From the NCBI RefSeq assembly GCF_000246855.1, contig NC_016609.1:6956744-7020743 (forward strand): a stretch of DNA of 64,000 bases, given 5' to 3'. The DNA comes from Niastella koreensis GR20-10 (GTDB lineage: Bacteria > Bacteroidota > Bacteroidia > Chitinophagales > Chitinophagaceae). Positions 1 to 7,244 of this stretch are shown here, in pieces (position 1 is the stretch's first letter; the number at the start of each line of letters is the position of its first letter). The notes under the pieces are model-generated. The model was not told the DNA's origin, ran no database searches, and saw only the letters and a list, made by a program, of their open reading frames with translations. The position numbers and the translations under genes were made by a program.

Positions 1-2
1 TT

Positions 3-614
3 ATTGAATGGCGGAAAAATGTAAATACCCGTTGGGCTATTGCCACGGTGGCCATTACGGGCTTAGTTATAAGCAGTATCATCCTCTTCACAAAAAACCC
101 TATCAGCTACCGTTTTAACGACATCATGCATAACAACATGATCGTTATGGAGAAAAAGACTTTTGAACCGAGGTATTACTTCAACGGCGTGGCTTTTCGC
201 TTACTGCAATGGCGTTTTGTAAAAGAGATCATCCGGGAGCACCGGGCCTGGGTAATGGGCGTAACGCCTGCCCATGCTCAACCCTTGTTAAACCAGAAAT
301 ATCTGTCAGCAAATATGTACGCCGGTCAGCCCGGCACCGCCGATCATGGGTACCAGGGTTTCAATACGCACAATGAGTGGCTGGAGTCGTTTTTACAAAC
401 GGGACTTATAGGACTGATACTCTTTTTCAGCATCTGTTTTTCCATGGTTGCCATGGCCGTTCGGCGAAGGAGCCGCCTGTTATGGGCGATTGTACTTTTA
501 GTGCTTGCCTATTCTTTCCAGGAGGCAGTATTTGAGTCGCAGTATGGGCTGGTCGTTTTCCTGTTTTTGCCGCTGTTCTTTTACTTTGGGGAGAAGGAAC
601 CTGAGAAACAATAG
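3..614 (+). CDS. O-antigen ligase-like membrane protein, C-terminal part
   Basis: The reading frame is open to the left edge, so this is the 3' end of a longer gene; a GTG at 48 is probably internal. The visible part has hydrophobic segments at the start, then a loop with an HNEWLESFLQTGLIGL stretch, then two more hydrophobic segments near the C terminus. A histidine-asparagine pair followed by a Gly-rich membrane segment is typical of the Wzy/WaaL family, which polymerises or ligates surface polysaccharide at the periplasmic face of the inner membrane. The family call rests on this motif and the membrane pattern only; the substrate is unknown. The next gene, an ABC exporter, lies about 470 bp away across a repeat array, so a shared operon is doubtful. 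Confidence 0.6.
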   Translation: MEWRKNVNTRWAIATVAITGLVISSIILFTKNPISYRFNDIMHNNMIVMEKKTFEPRYYFNGVAFRLLQWRFVKEIIREHRAWVMGVTPAHAQPLLNQKYLSANMYAGQPGTADHGYQGFNTHNEWLESFLQTGLIGLILFFSICFSMVAMAVRRRSRLLWAIVLLVLAYSFQEAVFESQYGLVVFLFLPLFFYFGEKEPEKQ

Positions 615-648
615 GTTAAGAAAAAAGACTATAATTATTCCCATCCCA

Positions 649-907
649 TTTTCAGTTAGAAACGATACGCTACCAACTGAAATCATATCATTTTCAGTTT
701 AAAATGATATGCTACCAACTGAAATTACCCTGTTTTCAGTTTAAAACAGCACGCCACCAACTGAAATCACCCTGTTTTCAGTTAGAAACAGTACACTACC
801 AACTGAAATCGACCTGTTTTCAGTTAGAAACAATACGCCACCAACTGAAATTACCCCGTTTTCAGTTAGAAACAGTACGCCACCAACTGAGAGCATCCTT
901 TTTTCAA
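649..907. repeat. 42-bp tandem repeat array, six copies plus a degenerate seventh
   Basis: Units begin with TTTTCAGTT at 649, 691, 733, 775, 817 and 859, exactly 42 bp apart; a decayed copy starts at 901. Each good unit carries TTTCAGTT and AACTGAAA, which are inverted repeats of each other. A second stem spans unit borders and differs between copies: CATTTT/AAAATG around 691 but CTGTTTT/AAAACAG around 733. With the heptamers that follow, this array fills most of the 468-bp gap between the first two genes. Confidence 0.9.
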
Positions 908-911
908 TTTG

Positions 912-950
912 AAACCTGGCAACTAAACCTGGAACCTGGAACTTGAAACG
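912..950. repeat. AACCTGG-type heptamer array
   Basis: Runs of AAACCTGG, AACCTGG, AACCTGG and AACTTGA follow the 42-bp array. The same words occur upstream of pheT at 22473-22507 and near 17190-17310. Confidence 0.6.
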
Positions 951-1082
951 GGTTGTACTAATCCCGGTTTTACCTGCACTCTTCCCTGTCGGCAAAGGCC
1001 ATTCAGGTAACTTTATATAAATTGTATATTAATTCCCCAACCCCCGACAAACATTCCCTTTGATTAACTGTTAATTGCAATT

Positions 1083-2879
1083 ATGAAGATTTTACTAACG
1101 TATTTAAAACCATACAGATGGCTGGTTGGTTTAACGCTCTTTCTGGCTGCTGTAAATACCGCTTTTTCCTTATTTGATCCTATTATATTAGGGAAACTTG
1201 TCCGGCTCGCCGGTCAGTATTTAAATACACCGAAAGATAAAAGACCTGGTACAGAATTCTTTACTGCTACCACTCCTTATTACGGTGTTATCTGGCTGTT
1301 ATTAGCTTCCATTTGCGTAGCCATGGTAAGCCGGATAGCCAAAAACTTCCAGGACTACTTCCTGAACGTGATCATCCAGAAATTTGGCGCCAAAGTATTT
1401 ACCGATGGCTTAAAACACGCTATGCGGTTGCCTTACCAGGAGTTTGAAGACCAGCGCAGTGGTGAAACCCTGAGCGTGCTCACCAAGGTGCGGGCCGATA
1501 CCGAGAAGTTCATGAATTATTTCATCAATATAATGTTTGGTGTGCTGGTAGGTGTAACCTTTGTTATGATCTATGCTTCTATCTGGATCAGCTGGACAAT
1601 CGCCGTTGCCTATGTAGTGGGTATTTTACTGCTTACAACGATCACTAATATACTCAGTAAAAAAATCAAGACCATTCAAAAGACCATTGTAGCACAAACC
1701 ACTTCGCTGGCAGGTTCTACAACGGAATCACTCCGCAATATAGAGTTGGTAAAAAGTCTGGGCCTTACCAACCAGGAAGTTACCCGACTGAATAAAAATA
1801 CCTACAAGATCCTGGGGCTTGAACTTACCAAAGTAAAACGCGTACGCAGCATCAGCTTTGTACAGGGCACCTTTGTGAACACTTTGCGTCAGGTGATTTT
1901 GTTCATTTTAACGTGGCTGATCTTCCATGATAAAATGGATTTCGGACAATTGGTAACTATGCAGATCTTCTCCTTCTTTGTATTTGGACCCTTGCAGGAG
2001 ATCAGCAATATCATCATCAGCTATCGTGAAGCAGAAGCGTCATTGAACAACTTCCATACGCTGATGACAAAAGCGCCCGAGCGCCAGCCAGAACATCCCA
2101 AACACCTCGGCGATATTAAAACGCTCGACTTTAAACAGGTTGGTTTCAAACACCAGACCGCCCAGTCACGCGCTATTGACGATATCAGCTTTTCGGCCCA
2201 AATCGGCGAAACCATCGCCTTTGTTGGTCCTTCCGGTTCCGGCAAAACAACTCTAATGAAACTGCTGGTAGGTTTGTATCGCCCGCAACAGGGAAAGATC
2301 CTGTACAATGGCATCGACGAAAACGACATCAACTATGAAGACCTGCGCAACCAGATTGGATTTGTAACGCAGGACACCCAATTGTTTTCAGGTACCATTA
2401 AAGAGAACCTGTTGTTTGTAAATACGTCAGCCACTGAAGAAGACCTGCTGGATGTGCTTAAAAAAGCCTCCTGTATGAATTTGCTGGCCCGTGCTGAGAA
2501 AGGCCTCGATACCATGATCGGCGAAGGCGGTCTGAAATTATCAGGCGGTGAAAAACAACGGTTATCTATTGCCCGCGCCCTGTTGCGCAAACCGCGATTA
2601 TTGATCTTTGATGAAGCTACTTCCTCACTCGATTCATTAACAGAAGAAGAGATCACCAATACGATAAAGGATGTTTCTTCCCAACGCAACCAGGTTACCA
2701 TCCTGATCGCACACCGCTTATCTACCATTATGCATGCCGACCGGATTTATGTACTGGAGAAAGGTGATATAGTAGAAACCGGCAGCCACGAAAGCCTGAT
2801 CGAAGAAAAAGGCTTGTATTATGCTATGTGGAGACAACAAATAGGCGAAAGGAAAAAGATTGGTACGCCTGTAGCTTAA
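1083..2879 (+). CDS. ABC transporter, fused permease and ATPase (MsbA/multidrug exporter type)
   Basis: A 598-residue half-transporter with the exporter order. The N-terminal transmembrane domain (about residues 15-320) is followed by a nucleotide-binding domain with Walker A GPSGSGKTT at 382-390, signature LSGGEKQR at 486-493, Walker B LLIFDEA at 506-512 and an H-loop in IAHRLST near 541. It should work as a homodimer in the inner membrane and use ATP to export a lipid, drug or peptide; the substrate cannot be read from sequence. No peptidase C39 domain is present, which argues against a bacteriocin exporter. The ATG at 1083 starts a typical amphipathic N terminus (MKILLTYLKPYRW). The flanks on both sides are repeat arrays. 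Confidence 0.93.
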   Translation: MKILLTYLKPYRWLVGLTLFLAAVNTAFSLFDPIILGKLVRLAGQYLNTPKDKRPGTEFFTATTPYYGVIWLLLASICVAMVSRIAKNFQDYFLNVIIQKFGAKVFTDGLKHAMRLPYQEFEDQRSGETLSVLTKVRADTEKFMNYFINIMFGVLVGVTFVMIYASIWISWTIAVAYVVGILLLTTITNILSKKIKTIQKTIVAQTTSLAGSTTESLRNIELVKSLGLTNQEVTRLNKNTYKILGLELTKVKRVRSISFVQGTFVNTLRQVILFILTWLIFHDKMDFGQLVTMQIFSFFVFGPLQEISNIIISYREAEASLNNFHTLMTKAPERQPEHPKHLGDIKTLDFKQVGFKHQTAQSRAIDDISFSAQIGETIAFVGPSGSGKTTLMKLLVGLYRPQQGKILYNGIDENDINYEDLRNQIGFVTQDTQLFSGTIKENLLFVNTSATEEDLLDVLKKASCMNLLARAEKGLDTMIGEGGLKLSGGEKQRLSIARALLRKPRLLIFDEATSSLDSLTEEEITNTIKDVSSQRNQVTILIAHRLSTIMHADRIYVLEKGDIVETGSHESLIEEKGLYYAMWRQQIGERKKIGTPVA

Positions 2880-2881
2880 AT

Positions 2882-2968
2882 AGTTCTCAGTTCACTGTTC
2901 TCAGTTCTCTGTTCCTGGTTTTTAGTTGGATTTCAACTGCGAACAGAGAACTGAGAACTGAGAACTTA
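2882..2968. repeat. Head-to-head heptamer arrays
   Basis: Left array: AGTTCTC, AGTTCAC, TGTTCTC, AGTTCTC, TGTTCCT (2882-2916). Right array, inverted: GAACAGA, GAACTGA, GAACTGA, GAACTTA (2941-2968). The 24-bp spacer itself contains AGTTG and CAACT as a small hairpin. The whole element can fold into one long imperfect stem-loop between the ABC and DUF983 genes. Confidence 0.85.
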
Positions 2969-2990
2969 CCCTTCAAAAAACGTCTTCAAC

Positions 2991-2998
2991 TAATTTTG
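2991..2998 (+). promoter_or_regulatory. Bacteroidota -7 element for the DUF983 gene
   Basis: TAATTTTG matches TAnnTTTG and lies 31 bp before the chosen ATG at 3029. No clear -33 TTTG is visible. Confidence 0.5.
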
Positions 2999-3028
2999 TA
3001 CCTTCGCGGCTCATCAACCGAGAGCATC

Positions 3029-3487
3029 ATGCCTGCATCTAAACCCAATTACCTATGGAGTATGTTAACCATGAAATGCCCGCGCTGTCGCAGAGGCCCC
3101 ATGTTTAATAGTAATAATGCGTGGAATTTGAAAAAGGTGTTCGACATGCCCACTCATTGTCCCGAATGCGGTCAGAAGTATGAAATGGAAGTAGGGTTTT
3201 GGTACGGCACCGCCTATGTGAGTTATGCCTTATCAGTGGCCCTGTCGGTAACCACTTTTGTTGCCTGGTGGGTGCTTATAGGCATGAGCACAAGCGACAA
3301 CCGCTTTTTCTGGTGGCTCGGCATCAATATTTTCTTACTGATCTTCCTGCAACCCTGGCTCATGCGCCTCAGCCGCGTCATCTATCTATATTTCTTCGTT
3401 CGCTACGATCCCAACTATAAAAGCACCAAGGGAAAGACGTTTGATTACGAAACGGGATCGTATTATGATCATGAGGAAGGGCAGTAG
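3029..3487 (+). CDS. DUF983 family zinc-ribbon membrane protein
   Basis: A 152-residue protein with two CxxC pairs (C17/C20 in KCPRCRRG and C44/C47 in HCPECG), which probably bind zinc, followed by two membrane segments near residues 61-85 and 93-111 and an acidic tail. This pattern is characteristic of DUF983, a family common in Bacteroidota whose function is unknown. The frame is open back to 2828, but that extension would translate the heptamer arrays and overlap the ABC gene. The ATG at 3029 sits just behind a TAnnTTTG promoter element, so I use it. Confidence 0.82.
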   Translation: MPASKPNYLWSMLTMKCPRCRRGPMFNSNNAWNLKKVFDMPTHCPECGQKYEMEVGFWYGTAYVSYALSVALSVTTFVAWWVLIGMSTSDNRFFWWLGINIFLLIFLQPWLMRLSRVIYLYFFVRYDPNYKSTKGKTFDYETGSYYDHEEGQ

Positions 3488-3492
3488 GAAAA

Positions 3493-3815
3493 CAGCCGCA
3501 AGCAAATACAGGGCTGAAAGCTGAAAGGCTAAAGCAAAAGGCAGTGGGAGAATCGGCAGTCCTAAGTCGAGCAAATCGGCATCGTGAATAGGCAATCAGC
3601 GACACGGCCAGGAAACTTATGAAACGGAACTACTTTCATATAACGCCCCCCTTTATCAACGCTGTCAACTCTATCAACGTTATCAACTTGCTCATCCAGG
3701 TCAACTGATCAACTGGTCAACCCTGTCAACGCTATCAACTTTATCAACCTTCTACTTAATTCACCCCATTAACAAGTTAACGTATAAACATGTTAACCTG
3801 TCAACGTGTCAACCA
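3493..3815. repeat. Composite array of 7-mers, then 9- and 8-mers
   Basis: 3493-3562 reads in heptamers (AAGCAAA, TACAGGG, CTGAAAG, CTGAAAG, GCTAAAG and others). From about 3653 to 3815 the DNA is built from TATCAAC/TGTCAAC 9-mers and GTTAAC 8-mers. The heptamer word order resembles the reverse complement of 7170-7239. This array makes up nearly all of the gap between the DUF983 and BSP peptidase genes; no gene is seen in it. Confidence 0.75.
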
Positions 3816-3828
3816 ATAAACAAAATAA

Positions 3829-4557
3829 ATGAAAAGCCTGTTCCTATTAACACTGGCATGCACCAGCATCTCCCTGGCCTACACCCAGTCCTTACAAACA
3901 AAAAAACAGTACGACTGGAGCGACCGGAACAACAATCCCATTTACCGCAGCGACTCTATCACCAAAAAAGGATTTACTTTAATTTTTTTAGTGCAGGACT
4001 CCGCCTTCAACCCCGTTACCCAGCAAAAATTAACCGAAGCCTTTTTTACGGTTTATCCGCAGGAAGTAAAACGCTTCAATAAAGATGCTTTAAAGAAAAT
4101 TGTCTTCATCATCGACCCTTCCTACGATGGGGTGGCGGCCGCCAACAACGGCATTATTCGTTGCAACCCCGGCTGGATGAAAGCCCATCCCGAAGACATC
4201 GACGTAATTACCCACGAAGCCATGCACATTGTGCAGGACTACCATACCGGCAATACTCCCGGCTGGTTAACAGAAGGTATAGCCGATTATGTGCGCTACA
4301 AATACGGCGTAAACAATGAAAAAGGCGGTTGGAGCCTCCCCGCGGTAAAACCCGGGCACCATTATACCAACGCTTACCGCGTTACCGCCCGCTTTCTGGC
4401 CTGGGTAGAAGATAATTACGACAAAAAGATCGTGGACGAATTAAACACCGCCGCCTATAAGGGTACCTACGAAGCCGGGTTATGGGCGCAATACACCGGC
4501 AAAACGGTTGACCAGCTTTGGGATTTATATGTAAAAGCACAGGAAACGATGCGCTAG
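3829..4557 (+). CDS. Secreted basic secretory protein (BSP) family metallopeptidase
   Basis: 242 residues with an N-terminal signal peptide (MKSLFLLTLACTSISLAYTQ) for export. The zinc motif HEAMH is at residues 129-133, followed by IVQDY and a downstream GWLTEGIADYVRYKYG segment. Both match the plant/bacterial basic secretory protein family (Pfam BSP), predicted zinc peptidases. There is no T9SS sorting domain, so the product is probably periplasmic. The next gene, a secreted GH92 mannosidase 70 bp downstream, suggests joint attack on glycoprotein, but that is inference. Confidence 0.85.
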   Translation: MKSLFLLTLACTSISLAYTQSLQTKKQYDWSDRNNNPIYRSDSITKKGFTLIFLVQDSAFNPVTQQKLTEAFFTVYPQEVKRFNKDALKKIVFIIDPSYDGVAAANNGIIRCNPGWMKAHPEDIDVITHEAMHIVQDYHTGNTPGWLTEGIADYVRYKYGVNNEKGGWSLPAVKPGHHYTNAYRVTARFLAWVEDNYDKKIVDELNTAAYKGTYEAGLWAQYTGKTVDQLWDLYVKAQETMR

Positions 4558-4583
4558 GTGCGTTTTAGCAGAACATTAGCCCC

Positions 4584-4591
4584 TAGTTTTG
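4584..4591 (+). promoter_or_regulatory. Bacteroidota -7 element for the GH92 gene
   Basis: TAGTTTTG matches TAnnTTTG, 38 bp before the ATG at 4629. Confidence 0.45.
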
Positions 4592-4628
4592 TAGCTGCTA
4601 AGTTTTTTAAATACAGAAAAATTCGCAC

Positions 4629-6914
4629 ATGAAGAAACGCTTCCTGTTGTTATGGATGTTGCCCTTATCCTTATTTGCCCAACAAAAAAATGTAGTTCAG
4701 TATGTAAACCCGCTTATTGGCACCCAGCGTATGGGACATACTTTTCCCGGCGCTGCCGTTCCCTTCGGCATGGTGCAACTGAGCCCCGATACCGATACCC
4801 TTCCCTATGAAATGAACGGGAAGTACAATCCTGATGTATATAAATATTGCGCAGGTTACCAGTACGACGATAAAACCATTGTAGGCTTCAGCCATACCCA
4901 TTTTAGCGGTACCGGCCATAGCGACCTGGGCGATTTTTTGGTTATGCCAACGGCAGGCGCCCTTCAATTGAACCCTGGTGTGGCCACCGATACCAAAACC
5001 GGTTTTCGTTCGGCATTTTCCCATGCCAATGAAAAAGCAGAAGCGGGTTATTACAAAGTAAAGCTCGATGATGACAACATCACCGCCGAGCTCACCGCCA
5101 CTACCCGTACTGGTTTTCATCAGTACACCTTCCCCAAAACAAACGATGCGCACATCATCCTGGACCTGATGCATGGCATTTACAATTACGAGGATAAAAA
5201 CGTGTGGACCTTTGTACGGGTGGAGAACGATACACTGGTTACCGGCTATCGCCAAACAGCTGGCTGGGCCCGTACCCGCACCGTTTATTTTGCCATGACC
5301 TTTTCAAAGCCATTTAAAGAATATGGCTGTAAGGATTTTGGCAAAAAGCAGGTGTACCGCGGCTTCTGGGGCAAGTTTAACCAAACCAAAAACTTCCCCG
5401 ACCTGGCAGGCAGACAATTGCGTATGTTCTTCAACTTTAATACCGAAGAAGGCGAGAAAATAAAAATGAAGATGGCGCTTTCATCGGTAAGCACCGAAGG
5501 CGCCTTATTGAACCTGAGAACAGAAGCCCCCAACTGGGATTTTGAACAAACAAAAGCCGCTGCACAGGCCGCCTGGAACAATGAACTGGCAAAGATCAGC
5601 ATCGAGGCATCAGAAGCAGAGAAACAAAACTTCTATACCGCTTTATACCATGCCTTCCTGGGCCCCACGGTATATATGGATGTTGACCGTAAATACAAAG
5701 GCCTCGACCAGAACATACACACCGCTGCCAACTTTACCAACTATACAACCTTTTCGTTATGGGATACCTACCGGGCCCTGCACCCCTTCTTCAACATCAT
5801 ACAACCTGCCCGCAATGGCGATATGGTAAATAGCATGCTGGCGCATTACGATCAAAGCGTGCTGAAGATGCTGCCCATCTGGAGCCATTACAACAACGAC
5901 AACTGGTGCATGAGTGGTTATCACAGCGTTTCGGTAATTGCCGATGCCATTATAAAGGGTAATACTTCGTTCGATGCAGTGCATGCACTGGATGCCTGTG
6001 TAACTACCGCCAGCCACTCCAACTATGAAGGCATTGGCAGTTATGTGGAGAAAGGATTCATCCCTGCTGAAAAGCTGGGTACTTCCGCTTCAACTACTTT
6101 GGAGTATGCCTATGACGACTGGAGCATAGCCCAGGCAGCAAAGAAACTGGGCCGCACAGATATTTATGAAGCATTCAGCAAACGCGCAGGTAATTATAAG
6201 AACATCTTTGATCCATCGGTTGGTTTTATGCGCGCCCGCAATGAAGATGGCAGTTTTAAAAATAATTTCGACGCCCTGAGTACCAATGGCCAGGGTTTTA
6301 TTGAAGGCAATACCTGGAACTACAGCTTTTTTGTTCCCCAGGACCCTGAAGGATTAATAAACCTGATGGGTGGCAAAAAGAAATTCAGCGCCCGCCTCGA
6401 TAGCCTGTTCACCATGTACCTGCCCGATAAATATTTTGCCGAAACGGAAGACATCACCCGTGATGGCATCATTGGCACTTACATTCATGGTAATGAACCC
6501 GCTCACCATGTGGCCTACCTGTACAATTTCGCCGGTCAACCCTGGAAAACACAGGAACGGATAAGAATGATCCTGAAACACCAGTATAAACCAGCGCCTG
6601 ATGGGTTAGGTGGTAATGATGATTGCGGACAAATGAGTGCCTGGTATCTTTTCTCTACGCTTGGTTTTTACCCGGTAGCACCTGGCGCCACGGTGTATCA
6701 GTTAGGCAGCCCGGCCATCAACAAAGCCGTATTACAACTCGAAAACAAGAACAGCTTTACCGTAGAGGCCATCAACCAAAGCGATAAAAATGTATATGTA
6801 CAAAAGGTGCTGCTGAATGGTAAACAACTGGAGCAACCCACTATCACGCATGAAGACATTATGAAAGGCGGCACACTTACGTTCTACATGACCGACAAAC
6901 CGAAGAAGCAATAA
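4629..6914 (+). CDS. GH92 family alpha-1,2-mannosidase
   Basis: 761 residues with a signal peptide (MKKRFLLLWMLPLSLFAQ). The mature N terminus carries VNPLIGTQRMGHTFPGAAVPFGM, the hallmark start of GH92, and the C-terminal domain contains GGNDDCGQMSAWYLF near residue 660 and the GFYPVAPG segment. GH92 enzymes are calcium-dependent exo-acting mannosidases that trim N-glycan or yeast mannan side chains; length and motifs fit a complete enzyme. No SusC/SusD pair is nearby, so it is not in a standard polysaccharide utilisation locus here. It has its own promoter element and terminator, so it is probably monocistronic. Confidence 0.93.
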   Translation: MKKRFLLLWMLPLSLFAQQKNVVQYVNPLIGTQRMGHTFPGAAVPFGMVQLSPDTDTLPYEMNGKYNPDVYKYCAGYQYDDKTIVGFSHTHFSGTGHSDLGDFLVMPTAGALQLNPGVATDTKTGFRSAFSHANEKAEAGYYKVKLDDDNITAELTATTRTGFHQYTFPKTNDAHIILDLMHGIYNYEDKNVWTFVRVENDTLVTGYRQTAGWARTRTVYFAMTFSKPFKEYGCKDFGKKQVYRGFWGKFNQTKNFPDLAGRQLRMFFNFNTEEGEKIKMKMALSSVSTEGALLNLRTEAPNWDFEQTKAAAQAAWNNELAKISIEASEAEKQNFYTALYHAFLGPTVYMDVDRKYKGLDQNIHTAANFTNYTTFSLWDTYRALHPFFNIIQPARNGDMVNSMLAHYDQSVLKMLPIWSHYNNDNWCMSGYHSVSVIADAIIKGNTSFDAVHALDACVTTASHSNYEGIGSYVEKGFIPAEKLGTSASTTLEYAYDDWSIAQAAKKLGRTDIYEAFSKRAGNYKNIFDPSVGFMRARNEDGSFKNNFDALSTNGQGFIEGNTWNYSFFVPQDPEGLINLMGGKKKFSARLDSLFTMYLPDKYFAETEDITRDGIIGTYIHGNEPAHHVAYLYNFAGQPWKTQERIRMILKHQYKPAPDGLGGNDDCGQMSAWYLFSTLGFYPVAPGATVYQLGSPAINKAVLQLENKNSFTVEAINQSDKNVYVQKVLLNGKQLEQPTITHEDIMKGGTLTFYMTDKPKKQ

Positions 6915-6935
6915 CAGTTATAAGCTATAATATCG

Positions 6936-6966
6936 AAAGCCCCGGCAGTAACTCCGGGGCTTTATT
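6936..6966 (+). terminator. Rho-independent terminator after GH92
   Basis: AAAGCCCCGG (6936-6945) pairs with CCGGGGCTTT (6954-6963), followed by a short T-rich tail. Confidence 0.8.
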
Positions 6967-7034
6967 ATATGATCAAGGGTTAGTAAGTAATGTAATTAAA
7001 CGTTAATTTACGGCATTTATTTTATATACGCAAT

Positions 7035-7239
7035 AGTTGACTGGTTGAAATGTTAACAAGTTAACAGGTTAACGTGGTAAAACAAGGTTAGGCGGTATAA
7101 AGTAGTAAGTTGACATGGTTGATAAAGGGAGTTAGGTATAGGGAATTGTTAGTACCATAAGGGCATTTGCTTTTGGCTTTAACCTTTTGGCTTTCCGCCT
7201 TGTATTTGCTTGCAGCTTGCGGCTTACAGCTTGCAGCCG
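7035..7239. repeat. GTTAAC 8/9-mers followed by ten exact-period heptamers
   Basis: 7035-7128 holds GTTGACTG, GTTAACAA, GTTAACAG-type words. 7170-7239 is ten consecutive heptamers: CTTTTGG, CTTTAAC, CTTTTGG, CTTTCCG, CCTTGTA, TTTGCTT, GCAGCTT, GCGGCTT, ACAGCTT, GCAGCCG. The array ends 5 bp before the kinase stop codon. This fills the convergent gap between the GH92 and kinase genes. Confidence 0.8.
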
Positions 7240-7244
7240 TTTTC

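Noticed and set aside
649-907. CRISPR array
   Set aside because: The repeats are contiguous 42-bp units without unique spacers, the units differ, and no cas gene is nearby.
704-946. Open frames with a 14-residue repeat in the 42-bp array, on both strands
   Set aside because: The frames are open only because 42 is divisible by 3. Flanking sequence, promoter and start signals do not support a gene, and the hairpin structure explains the pattern better.
2828-3028. Longer N terminus for the DUF983 protein
   Set aside because: It would translate the heptamer arrays and overlap the ABC gene; the ATG at 3029 has a promoter element just upstream.
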